Shown here piece after piece: positions 42,501 to 58,534 of a stretch of 64,000 nucleotides of DNA. The translations under genes and the position numbers were made by a program. Positions within the stretch are counted from its first letter, which is position 1; each line of letters opens with the position of its first letter. The notes under the pieces are model-generated. The model had not been told where the DNA came from and did no database searches. It saw only the letters and a list, made by a program, of their open reading frames with translations. Source of the stretch: Ficedula albicollis (Eukaryota > Chordata > Aves > Passeriformes > Muscicapidae); contig NC_021673.1 in NCBI RefSeq assembly GCF_000247815.1, positions 37,465,102-37,529,101 of the forward strand, given 5' to 3'.

Positions 42501-45156
42501 TTCAGAACAGCTTTTATCAGGACAAGGTTTACTACTCCATTATTACAGTGGCGCCTGCAAGTGCAGTTATAGTTAAGTGTCAGGGTTTCCATTAACTCTC
42601 CTCCATGGTGGTTTTTGCGGGGGTGGGAGGAGAGGATTGCATTTATTATTTCGTTCATTTTACTTTTGTTAAAATGCAATTTGGCACAAAGATTATCAAC
42701 CTAAATCTCAAATTTTGCCAACTTAAAAGTTTTGCTGGTGGTGATATATGGCACATGCATATGGGACTTGGACTCCACCATAAAGTTTCATGTAAGCTGG
42801 TGTTATCCAGAGCTCCCTGCAATGGAGACTCACTGATCCTCAAACACCATCAAAGCAGTGCTCCCCTAGACACCAATCTTTCAAGAGTAACATCCTATCT
42901 CTGAGACTCAATGCACTATTGCTTTAACATGAAGGAACTGTAATTTATCGGCACTCAGAGGGAGGCCAGGATTGTATTTATGATATGAAAGTTTTGGTCA
43001 ATGAATACCTAGAACCATGACTCATGCAAGATTTGTGGCTACTTCTTAAAACATTGCCTTGTTAAAATAATATTCTGCTCTTGATATTACACGTACTCTA
43101 TTTTTACACAGGATCATGATGGGCCTCACAGGTTAACACAAATTTTCTTTGGGGAATATGGGTGGTAAGAAAGATTTCTTCTTTGCCTCTGCTGAAATGG
43201 AGACTACTTGTCCTGAGAATGAAGTGTTTATAACTGCAGGATGGCTAAAAGCCTTTAAGCAGATTATTTTGGAAAAGAAAATCTGTAACTTGGCCACCTG
43301 TCTCCATCATCCCCCACAAATTATACAGGAGGGGGGAGTCATCTTCCCCCCACTTGCCAAACTGCCCTGATGAGACATAAAGGTCATCCATGGTACCTCA
43401 GCATCCTCTAAAGTATCCCCAGATTCTCTTATTTCCACATAGCATGCAATAGACTCATTCCTTCAACTTGTTCTAGGATTACCTCAGAGCCTCTGTGGGG
43501 TGATCTGCAAGGCTAAGGTGTTGAAGAGTGGGGGAGAAATTATTACAAGAAATAGAACATGAAAGGACCTTTTCCCTTCCTTCTAGACTGCAGAGGTTAA
43601 ATGAATCTCCATGCAGTACCTACCTGATGGAGATGCTAACACTTTTAAACTCCAGTGCCCCAGGAAATAGCCTGACAGACAGACCTCTGCCCCAGGGGTG
43701 GCAACTCCAACAATGTTCAAGGGAAAAATCCTTCTGTACGCCGTCTCCTTGTGCTCAGCCCACCAGTGTGGAAGATAGTAGCAGACCTTTACAACTTGAC
43801 CAGCTTAGAGGGCTATACACACATCCCAAAAGCTCATGCATTAGAGACTAATGATTTCAATTTAAAAAAAAAGAGTAAAATTTTGCATTTTGTTTAAGTC
43901 AGAGAGAAAGGGAGAAGTAAGGGGGACAAAGAACTTCTTAAAGGATTTCAAAAAAGAATTGGAAACAATCCAGATACATTAGCTCAAGTAGCAACTACTA
44001 AGAATGCTGTAAAAATGAGATAAATTCAACACTGTCCCTTCTAACTCAGGCACCAGGGTTTATGCTTGGTGAGTTCCTACTATCCAATCAGACCTCCAAG
44101 GTCACACTTTCTGTTTTTGCATACAACAGAATGCAAAATTTACACAGAACAAGCTCAGCTGCTAAATGGTTAAGTCTGCTCTACTGTCTGGCCACCAGTT
44201 GGCAACACAAAAATGCAAAATAGATCCTTTTCAGGATGTTTATTTTCACATCCTTCCGAAACTGATAACTTGCAATTGCAAAATAAACCTTCATGTGTGG
44301 CATATTAGCTCCCATTTTTCATGGTTTCATAGTTTAATTGTTTCAAATGTTACACTGGTCTAAAGATTTAATATTAAATATGTTGGCTCTTGCGTAAATT
44401 CTGTTGTCAGGATAAATGGTTGGTTTTCTCTTTCAATGGTTATCCGCAAAGCTCATAGCCAAGCTGGAAAAATATTATTCTGTATTCCTGCAAAATAATC
44501 TTTAAATAATTGCTTATAATAATTTTATTAGTAAGCATGATCGTAGTTTTATTTCCTTAGTATCAAATATTCAATAAACTGTGGACATTTTGGGGGCGGT
44601 ATCACAGTAGCAGTTTGCATTAAAAAATTTGCAGTATCCTGACTGTAATTTATTTCTGCTGTGATTTGTAAAGTCATACTTGCCAGTGTTACAACTAGGA
44701 CAATTTCACTATTATTTCAAGCATCACGTATTGTAGTTATCTTACCAACACAGATATGTCAATTTTCAAACTTAGGACTCTGAACACTTAGCAGCAGGTG
44801 AAAAGTGCTTCAGATGTTTATAGTGGGGAATTCTGGAAACATGTAAGAAGGTCACAAAGAATCACAACTCAGAGGTTTCTACATTCTCAGTCTATTCACT
44901 AGGGAAAATGTGTGTGTTTTGCTGAATGACAGAGAACAGCACAACAACTAGAAAAATAAGTGCTTTGTTCTGTAGACCTCAAGTACTAGTCTATAAGGTT
45001 TCCTTGTAAACTTGCTTTGCTTTTGAAAAGGATTAAAACAAACGTATGCTGCTTCCACTTTGAACTGTCGCAATTAGGTTAACTATACTCCTGACTCACA
45101 CTAAAAAAATGAAATGTAATTATGAACAAGAGCACAGTAGAGACAAATAGATTCAG

Positions 45157-45166
45157 CCCCCCCCCC
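45157..45166. repeat. C10 homopolymer
   Basis: Ten C lie between TTCAG and TTTCC. It is useful as a comparison: runs of this size, and the G11 at 63776, are the longest G/C homopolymers in the window apart from the three giant runs. Confidence 0.95.
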
Positions 45167-46767
45167 TTTCCACTGAATTTGGACATGCAGTATGTTTTGT
45201 CAGGTTAGAAAACCCCTAAGTCTCACTTTCTTTCTGGCTGCAAGGGATTTATACAGTTTAAAGTGTGAATTAAAACCAGTACACGGACTACCTCTGACTT
45301 GACATCCTTCAGGAAGGTCCTGTAATTAACTCTGTTCTTTAGCTGTGAAATTGCCCAAGACCACTTGAGACAGAATGAGACATTACCTTGGCAGAAAGAG
45401 GTAAGTTAAGAAGGAAGGTTAGCCTTGGCTCTGAATTACCTGGGCTGTGGGAGCAGGTACAGATATTAAAACAAACTCAAATGTTATTTTAAACACAGTT
45501 ATCTCTATTTAACTATTTCCCACTAAAGCATTACTATGTAAATAGATTCTTGTCCTTTATCTTGAAGAATATCTATAGTGTATTTTACAGACTAAACTCA
45601 GTTAATGATAGTACAGTCTGCTTTTTCTGCTAAAAATTCCTTCTCTTGTGCAAAGTACTCCAGCGGGTCAAGGCGATCTTCTCTCTTCCCTCCTACAATT
45701 TTGTTATTCGTTACTTCAGTGTGGTCCTTAATATCCATTAGCTGAAGGAAAATTAGAAAAATAACCTCTAGAGGAATTTATAGCATTCTGAATGGGTATA
45801 GAACATAGTCACAGTCACAAGCCTATGACTGGTTAGCAAAAACCTGCTGTTTTTGTCAAAAACTCACCCGTCACAAAATTCCCACAATCCCAAATCCTTG
45901 CTTTGTTTAACAAAACTGGACCGTGTATACAGCATAATTCCCACATATCTGCAGATCAGTTTGGTTTTTCCTTGCATAGGTACAACCTTGAGCCACAGCA
46001 ATGCAGAGTATTTCTGAAAATATACAGGTTTTGGAGTGAACCATTTCTTTGTGGAAATCCTGTGCATTCCTATGGCTCACATGCATTTCTCATGTACCTT
46101 AAAAGAAGCATCAGAGTTTCCTTGATTGACACAAGGACTGCACTGTTGAATCTCTCAATTCCAATCTATCAAACTTTGCAATTTTTGAAGAATTGAACAA
46201 ATTTTAGAGAAATCAATAGGAATTGCATTTTAACAAATACTACATGAAGCTTTAATGAACATACCAAATCATTCAGAGTGATGGATAGCAAGCCTGTTGT
46301 TTTATGCAGTTTCCAGTAGCTCAAGCTGGTGAAAGCATGCCCAGCATTTTGGGATGGGATCTTCCCTCTCCCATCACTTTAGTTTTACCTGTTTGCCTGG
46401 AAGAATAATTTTTAAGGCACTACAAGGTACTCATACTTCTGCTTTCATTCCCTCTCAGTTTAATGGTTCAAATCCTCCAAAATCCCTACCTGAAGCTATA
46501 ACATTAAGAACCTAAGAATCGTAAGAAAAGATGACAGCTAAAAGCCATCATCCTCCATGCCCAGTAAAGCTTGTACCTCAATAAAGTGAGCAAAAAATTT
46601 GGTAGGAACCATAATGGCTAGAATTTATCTTAAAATTAGAAAATAGGTAGTAATAAACTGCTACTATCATCCATTATATTTCTTAAATTTAATTTGCGAT
46701 ATGCACCGCAAGTAATGATTCTATGAGTGTCTAAAAAGTGCGACAGCACAAGGTTTCTTCTTTTTCA

Positions 46768-47094
<327 letters not shown>

Positions 47095-47831
47095 CTAGGT
47101 GAGGGTCTGTAAAACTGTGCTCTGAAAAGCCACATCAGTCCTCATTCTTCTTCCCACTGGGCTGGGAATGAGAACAGCAAATGCACTATTCACTCCACAT
47201 AGGATTATATTAATGGCATTTTAGGTAGCAGAGAAGAGAGCCCCAGTTGTACCCTTAATTTCATTAAGCACCTGTTTTAAATACAGCATAAGCTGAATCT
47301 TCCTAATAGGTCTTCCTCCTTTTGCTGCCTTAACTTGCCAAGATACCTTTCACAGTCCACAGACAATCACGAGACGTTAAGGATAAATGAGATACACTGG
47401 GGGGTTCTCAGGCTTCACAGGCAAAATGCATACCCAACCTTAAAAAAAGGCTTTCCACATTTCTAGCAACTTAAATGGATCTTTGAAAGGAAGTGATATT
47501 TCACAACTAATCTGAGACCATAAACTTGCAACTTTCCTAAAGTACTGCTTCACTGACTCAGGGCCATACCTTCTATATGTCAATATTTCTTTCTAAGAGT
47601 TGCATACTGGAGTTTAACAACAAGTGAGGAAACTCGTTGAATGCCCTCATGTTCCTCCTCCTGGCACCCTCCTCTCTCGTCATCATGACAACCCTAATCC
47701 TCAAACAGTCCAACGCCTGGGATATTTATATTTAATGCCAACAGGTTCTTGACATCACTTCTCCATGCCAGATTCTCCTTTTAAATATGTCAGGCATTCA
47801 AAATGCTCTACTGTCTTGGAGTAACAAGATG

Positions 47832-48153
47832 GTGATAAGAAGGGTAACTTGGAAAAGCAGATGTGAACTACTACTTAGAATAAATTCTGTTGCCATGCTG
47901 GGCAAGAGAGAGGACTGGCATGGGAGACTCATACTTATAATGTAACAAGGGAACACACACGTGAATTTCAAGAAATAACATAACTCAATGTTGTGATAAG
48001 AAGGGTAACTTGGAAAAGCAGATGTGAACTACTACTTAGAATAAATTCTGTTGCCATGCTGGGCAAGAGAGAGGACTGGCATGGGAGACTCATACTTATA
48101 ATGTAACAAGGGAACACACATGTGAATTTCAAGAAATAACATAACTCAATGTT
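47832..48153. repeat. Tandem duplication, 161-bp unit, two copies
   Basis: The unit beginning GTGATAAGAAGGGTAACTTG at 47832 recurs at 47993. The only difference seen is one transition (ACACACG against ACACATG). Near-identity means a very recent duplication, a polymorphic copy number, or two alleles collapsed in tandem by the assembler. Confidence 0.95.
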
Positions 48154-49000
48154 TCTTCTCCTAAAGAACTGTTCTAAGTTATTCAGGATAATGGAGGGGC
48201 AGATAGAGAGAGGGAAGCAGACAATAAAAAAGCCAAAACCAAGATAGGTAATACTGAATATATCTATTCCTAAGGGGGCACAAGAGAATGATATGGCCAA
48301 GGGAATCTTTTTGGGAAGTCTGATGCTCACAGCACCTGTGGAAGTTGTCACCACTCTCAAAGGTCTTATCCTGCCAGGCAAAAGACCCTCAGGGAGGTGC
48401 TGCTGAAAAGCCACTGTTCACAAGCAGCTGTGCTTAGACAGGACCAGGGCCCACCCAGTGTGGGTGTGAGGTCTGCACTTCCCTGTTGGGCAATGAAGAC
48501 AGAGGCACCAGGCACTACACCTTAGCCAGTGTGCTCCTGTCTGTGCCTGCATGCATAACAGGGAAATGGGATGGAAAAAAACAAACAATCTTTCCAGCAT
48601 TAAGCATGAAAAATATTTCAGAGGAGGAGAATTAAAAAAATAATCTTGGGGGATACTTTCTTACCACTTTTCTTGATCCCTCCTGTTTTCTGGTATCCAG
48701 GCAGAAATTACTTAGAAGGTAAATAAACGAGTTACTGACAAAAGTGGCATTTAGGTGATGCTTGAAATTTTTTCTTAATGGTTAGTCTAATAATAAATTT
48801 ACTTATTAGCAAACATGGAAAATAAATTTGTGTCTATCATTTTTTTCTACTTTTAAGTACTCAAACCCACAGTTACCAATGTTTGTTAGTGGTAGGGTTA
48901 CACAATCCACCTCAAGAGAAGGTACAAAATGATTTTGTTCTACCAGAGACAAGGCAAAGCTGTCTGCAGAGCACAGGATGTAGAGAACAGAAGAGAAAGA

Positions 49001-49310
49001 TTTAGGTTGGAAGGGACCTTTAAGACCATTGCGTCCATCCATTAACCATGCACTGCCAAGCCCACCACTAAACCATGTCCCCAAGTGCCATATTTATATG
49101 TCTTTTAAATACCTCCAGGGATGGTGATTCAATCACTTCCCTGCCTGCCTGTTCCAGTGCTGGACAACATTTTTGACGAAGAATTTTTTCCTAATGTCCA
49201 GTCTAAACATCCCCTGAGATAACCTGAGAACATTCTCTCTTACCCTGTTGCTTGTTACTTGGCGGAAGAGACCAAAGCCCACATTGTTCATCTCCTTATA
49301 GGTGGTTTAA
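49001..49310 (-). mobile_element. CR1 LINE 3'-end fragment
   Basis: On the + strand it reads TTTAGGTTGGAAGGGACCTT, then CCACCACTAAACCATGTCCC, CTCCAGGGATGGTGA, CTGTTCCAGTGCTGGACAAC and TTTTTTCCTAATGTCCAGTC. These are in the order of the reverse complement of the conserved 3' region of avian CR1, so the element lies on the minus strand with its 3' end at left. It is 5'-truncated, as most CR1 copies are, and carries no reverse transcriptase. The terminal 8-bp-type CR1 repeat is degraded. CR1 is the main LINE of birds and also occurs in other reptiles. Confidence 0.85.
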
Positions 49311-49730
49311 ACATGAGTGATTTCTGACTGTTTCTGTGATGGAGACACCTCTCCAAGAAAAAACAAGCAAGAAAAACTAAACTCAAGTGGACTGGCCATT
49401 GTCAGGAGAGAAGACTCCTTACAAACAGCCCCACTGTCAGCCACAGGAAATGTCCTTAAAAAATACTTTAGCCCATAATAAAAAATATTTGCTTGTATAA
49501 GCCTTAGCTACATAGTGGGCAGCTAAAAAAGGTAGAAAAGGCTGTTTTTCTTGTATAATTTTTCCCTCTTCAGTGAAATAAGTAAATAAAGAAAATGCTG
49601 TTGTTTTTCGGGCTTTTTTAAACTTTTGCCTGCATTTCCACTGCTGTGGGACACCTCTTGATGCTTAGAAATGCCACTAAGTATTCATTCTCCTCTCTTC
49701 CCCAGCCACTGTCATGACTCTGAGCTGGGA

Positions 49731-49760
49731 GCAGAGCAGAGCAGAGCAGAGCAGAGCAGA
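49731..49760. repeat. GCAGA microsatellite, six units
   Basis: Six perfect GCAGA units follow GAGCTGGGA and are followed by GGACAGCG. It is short and intronic, and probably length-variable. Confidence 0.95.
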
Positions 49761-52700
49761 GGACAGCGATGCAGAGAGAGGAGGGGAGATGACAGAGCAT
49801 GGAGAAGGCAAGGAGGAGTTTGCTTGTAGGCTCTAAACCACGAAAATGAAGATGTAGTACCAGGTGCAGACAGTCTTAGAACACAGTTTGCCTGCTTGAC
49901 ATATTTCTTCATTGCTACTCCTTCAATTTTTGAGCACAAAACTCCAGCTAAAAGTTGTTAGACAGAATGTGCAATGTGAAAAATCCTAGAAAGAAAATAT
50001 TGGCTCTTGCACTCTGGCCTGTGCTGATGGGCACAGATTAACTGTTCACTTTACCAGGCTTGAACTGGTTTTCCAGGATACTAGTCTTGGAGTGATCTCC
50101 TGATATTGTACCTCAAGTTGCATAAAAACTAAGCTTGTTTTGCAAAGATATTATCAACACTAAGGGCTAAGAGCCCTCCTCACGGTTCCTCCTTTGTATT
50201 CTTTTTGCACTGGAAATGTATTTTTTTAAAATATTCCCAAGTTCCACTGGTAAAAAAAAAAAGGTTTACATGTCATCACAAGTATAATTCATTACTAATG
50301 GCACAAAAATGTTCAATAAATATTATCAAGGCTTTCAAAAGCTCATTACAAATTCTTTAAAAATGGAGATAAATTAAAGTGTCTGCCAATATGAACAAAA
50401 ACACTGCCTGTCTGGCCCCCAGTTTGTCTCCTCCTTGAATGTAATCACTGATTCAAATAGATTTTTATCAGTGTGATAGAACTTCAAAGCTTCCAGAAGA
50501 AACATGCAGTTTGCCCAAACCTTCCCAAAACATGCAGAACATCCCTGAACACTATACCTCTTGGTTGCAGGGTGCTCCTATCCCATGTCCAGGTGGAAGA
50601 TTATTCCCAAACTCCACCCCCAAGCCTGGAGCCTAGCCAAGTAAGTTATAAGCAGACACATTTATCTACGTCGCTTGGTAGCAAGAAGAGAGCTGTCATG
50701 ATAGTGTAATAGCACCTTTTTACCTTTTATTCAATAGTGATATGGATAGTGTACTTTTTCTTAAATTACACTATGAAGAATTATATGAATACAGTGGCAA
50801 TTTCTGTTATACTTAAGCAGGCAAATTTCTCTCTACCACATAATTTACAGAACTCAAATTCAATAAAACATTACATGATGGTCCATTACTGTTATCAATT
50901 TTGAATAATCCATCTTCATTTTTCATTTTACTGGAAAATAAAGTGTGCCAAAGACAAAGTGGAAGGAAAAAAAAATAGTAGTGCCTGAGAAGGTGGTTTG
51001 TGTAAACTAAGATTTTGTTTTACAATTACACAGAGCCGTTTAGTGCATCCAGGCATTCCCCTTCGAAATAGCAATTGCCCAGAATTAGCATGAGCACAGT
51101 CCTAAATACACAGAAGTTTTCACATATGAGAAAAGGTATTATACATGAACAAAAGACAGTACATCCTGGCAGCTAATATTTTAAACAAGCATGGGGCTCA
51201 AGTAGAAGTGAGGGAGAGAGAAAAGTGAGAAACGCTGAGAAATATTCAAAAACCTTCAGATCAAATGTTGTCACTTGTGGGAAAAAGAAAAGTATCAAAA
51301 TTCAGACATGGAAAAGGAGCAAAACCACTCCTCCTTCTTTCATGAAGACAGAGCCATGAGGCCACTATAGCAGCACCTGAGTTCCTGCAGAAACCTTACA
51401 GCTGAAAGCATTCACAAAGAGAGGCAGGCAGCCCCCAGTTCCAGTTCCAACCACAACCATGACTAACACAATTCCCTGCCCGTCACCTCACCATGCACCA
51501 GGCTAAGCTACACCTTCGAGTCAAATGTCAGGCTGCCTGTGGGAACCCAAGCCTTTCGCTTCCTGACTCATGCTAACATTTAAAAACACACAATAGAAAT
51601 GGGAGAGGAGTTTGTTTATTTGTTTAGGACTCTGAGGGCAGTTCAGCCCAACAAATGTTGATGCTGCATTTCAGCTCTAAGAACAAAACAGAGTAGAGGA
51701 ACTTCCAGTTTAACTTAACGTTTGAAACAGCAGGCAGAGTCTCTGCTGATGGGGGGTGGTGGGCAAACACTTTGGGGTTTACCCCAGTGCATCATCACTG
51801 TCACCCCATGGCTGCTTGGGGCCACCCAGGGTAGCAAACTGATCACAAATACCATTTTCTGGCCTGCAAAGCACAAGAAAATACTAAACTTGCTCTTTCA
51901 AGACAGTAGAGGTATCTGCACAGTGCACTGACATCAGCAAAAACAAAATATTATGTTTATTAATTTGATGAACTGGCAACTGAAACGTAAGCATCTCAAT
52001 TTACCAAAATTATCCTGGCAGACTGGTAGTCACCTTTGGACACCTTGCTTGAGGTGAAACTCAGATCTGCCAGCACAAGTACTAACTCAACAAAGTTTTC
52101 CACAGTGCACTGAAAGGAGGTGCTGACAGGATTCAACCTGTTCCTTTGCATCCAGTGAGCTGGAATCACAACTGCTGAAGGAAAAACAAAACTTCAGATC
52201 CCACTGTACTCTGAAGACTTCCTAGAAGGACCATAGAGAAATTCCTCTTACCAAAACTGCTTCTGCTCCCTGAAACAGTTGTCCTATTGTGCCTGTATAG
52301 ATGTGAAGCTTCATTCAAGTTATAGGTATCTGGACTTTGATTACAAAGTTTACAAGGCACCTTCCCGAGAATTCAGTTTTGAAAATACCATTTGAGACTT
52401 AAGGGTAGGGGGGAAATTATTCAGGAACACATCAAAGTCACACTTCTTCTCAAGGACACGCTTCTAAGGTACAGCTAAGGGGTTTTTTTTCTGCTTTATA
52501 GATAATTAGTGAAAAAAGACACTCTAGTTTTCAGAAGCATTTTTGCTAAATCCTTGGATTGTGGAAAATTAGAAATATCTCCAGCTGACATTTTTGCAGT
52601 TAAATTTAAAAAATCTTGAAAATCAGGATCAAGTGTTGAATTACCACACTACATTGGTAGAAACTTCCCACCCGAAAACCACCACTAATTCTGTACTGAT

Positions 52701-53062
52701 ATTGTGGAGCATAAGTCTGAAAAACAAAAGCATCTTCAGCAAATTTCAAAATCCATTTTCTTGCCTAAACATTAAGCTAAATCACTCTTAATTTATAGAT
52801 TGCTTCCTTCCTTAACTTCTACACTGAAAGCAAATCTCTCCCCTCATCTGAGACTGTATCTTGACATCAGGGTTTTCTTGCACAGAACTCCTAACTGATT
52901 TCAGTGAGTTCTTTTGCCTTTAGAAACTGATGGCATGATATGGTCCCTGGAGACGGCGCAAATATGCTTATGACAGTTTCAAAAATGTCAGTGGTAAGCC
53001 TGAGTTAGCTTTCTATATCAGAAAGCAGAACATGAATTTAAACAAGCATTTTCACTTTTCTA

Positions 53063-53125
53063 GCCAAAAAAACAAAAAACCAAACAACCAAAAAAAACCC
53101 AACCAAACAAAACCAGAAAAACAAC
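53063..53125. repeat. A/C-rich low-complexity tract
   Basis: The tract is made almost entirely of A and C in irregular CCAAAC-like units. It resembles the A-rich ends of degraded retrosequences, but no body of an element is recognisable next to it. Confidence 0.85.
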
Positions 53126-54130
53126 TTAGGATATTACATCACTATTAGAAAATAACTCCTTAACAGCATCAGTTATTAAAGCACTATCCTAATTTTAGCT
53201 CAATCCTTGAATAAGCTGTGAAGAATTCAGAAATACAGCAAGCAGAACAAATTTTAAAAGTTTTTCATGTAAGAATTGCTGTACCTGTGTTTACCCTTGG
53301 ATATTAGCTGTCACTGTGGGTAAAATTAACAATTTCCAGGTTTGCAAAGGTGAAATGAACCCTCAAAAAACTCCTCTGCATTTCAGTGGGGCTTTGCTTC
53401 ATAGGAAAAGTATGCTGAGATATTTCTTGGTAAAACTGAGACTGACACTCTCTAGGCTCCTAGTATTTTTCCTTTTAGCTCCTTATGTTTGCCACAAAAC
53501 ATAACAAATACTGCAAAATCTAACCTTGCTAACTGCAAATACTGACTTGATTAGCAAAAATAGTTTGTAGAATGTAGGGATACTACTCTGGGTTCTTTCA
53601 AATAGATTTGGTTGAAAATTGCAAAAATATATATGAGTATTTAATATCTCTTTAGGGGAATCGTTTTCAGTGTTCATTTTGGAGTTTCCTCCCAGTTCTG
53701 GGTCACTCTCAACACATTTTACCAAGCTGGTTAACCACAAAGTCTGGGGCAGAATTGAACTTTAAACAAATATTTAATAACATTTGTAGTAAGAAAAATA
53801 CATAGCAATACATATTTTAATATATATTTAGTGTAATAATAGTAATATTAAAGAGTTAGTATTTGCACTAGAAATCTTGTTCTACAGTTGCATTCATCAC
53901 ATCAAAAAAGCATTTTTTCCTTTTCTGTCATATAAATTCAGTGTCCAGTCAGAACCAATCATCCTTGTATTTCAGCTAACAAATACTGCTTATGCACAAA
54001 GGACAAGCCAAAAGCTGCATGCAAAACTAGCTGACAAAAACTGACCACTTCAGAGGTGGAAAAGTTTAGATAAAACAATGTGCTTTTAGGTAAGCCTGAG
54101 AAAGAAGTAAATATAAAATAAACTTTATTT

Positions 54131-54245
54131 TCTGAATTACTTGCTTGGCTTTTGGTCCAGGTAAGATGACAGCTGCAAACCACTGTTCTTCTGAATTACT
54201 TGCTTGGCTTTTTGTCCAGGTAAGATGACAGCTGCAAACCACTGT
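54131..54245. repeat. Tandem duplication, 59-bp unit, two copies
   Basis: TCTGAATTACTTGCTTGGCT at 54131 recurs at 54190, both continuing to GCTGCAAACCACTGT. One internal substitution is seen (TTTTGGTCC against TTTTTGTCC). It is recent and intronic. Confidence 0.93.
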
Positions 54246-55537
54246 AACATGAAGCTACTACTATTGCTTTAATACTTTAGAGTATTAATAATTTAATTTT
54301 TAAACAGTGTATTAAACAAGACTCACTTATTCGTAAATATAACAACTGACACTGCCTGGACCTAACTTAATGTAAATAATCCCTGCATGAGTTCATGTAG
54401 CCCATGAAATTTGGTATGAAAGGCCCAGATCTTGAAAACCTCCTCTGCTGTAAAGAGGAAAGACACACTCACACACAGAGCGCTACAAAGAATTCACACA
54501 ATGACTCTACTTTCTTTTAGCTAAAGGAGGATGTAAAATATTGTAAGACAATAGTAATTCAGAACAATTATAAATGACATGCTGGTTCAAACCTGCTACC
54601 AGAGCATTTGAAACAGAATTTTTTATTCTCTAACAAAAATGTTTCAAGAGAAGCTCAAATTATGATCTTTTTTGTTATATTATAATCTGCAATGGGCAAA
54701 TTGTTCCTCAAGTATGTGTTTTCATTTAAAAATGTGGAACCCAAAGCAAATTTACCTATGTCTTTTTAAAATATTTCTCATTTTAGAAAGTCCTATTAAA
54801 AATATTTTGTGGTATAACATTCTTCTAAAATTTTGAGATCTTTTTATTTGCATCCAATATACTGACATTTCTTCCATAATTTCTGCTTGATTAAATTCCA
54901 TGCAACATGGCATTAAGTTAAATTCATAGAGCAGAATAAATTATAACAGGGTTAGCTTCTAAAACAGGTGTAAAAAATAACACATTTTAGTGTTACTTAT
55001 CAGCTTTGCTGGGGCTGGCTTTTTCTGCATTGAAGAGCTGAAGTGTATGTTCTGACGTGGACACCGGCAAGCTCAACAACTACTGTTTTTGCAACAAACT
55101 ACAAAAATACAGGAAGAGAGTAGATGATCTAGAGATAAGGCTTTTAATTTTTAATCTTTTCAGAAGCCTGAAAAGGACTTTCACTGGAAAATAATAAAAT
55201 AAATGCAAGTATGGATAAAAGACCATCTCCAGTACACCTGTGAAAGAAGACAGGTTGTTTATTGTGTGTAGGTGGTCAGAGCAGGTACAACTCTACAACA
55301 CAAAAGGCAAGCTGTTGGGTGATTTTGTGAATGGCTCTGCATAGAGCTGTTCATTTCCTTTACTGGGAAATTCAGCTATTCATAAGCCGTCGTAACTGGA
55401 GAGGAACTATGCTTCCTGCAAGAACAGCAGATATTTCCATCAGTAATGTATCAACATGGACAGTGATCCTGCAAGGAAGCATGGTTCCTTCAGAGGAGCT
55501 AAGTGACAGGGCAGAAATGAGAAGACAGAAGATGTCA

Positions 55538-58534
<2,997 letters not shown>

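Noticed and set aside
47968..48414. 148-codon minus-strand open frame in the CUT1 intron
   Set aside because: It overlaps the 161-bp tandem duplication, matches no known family and has no splice context.
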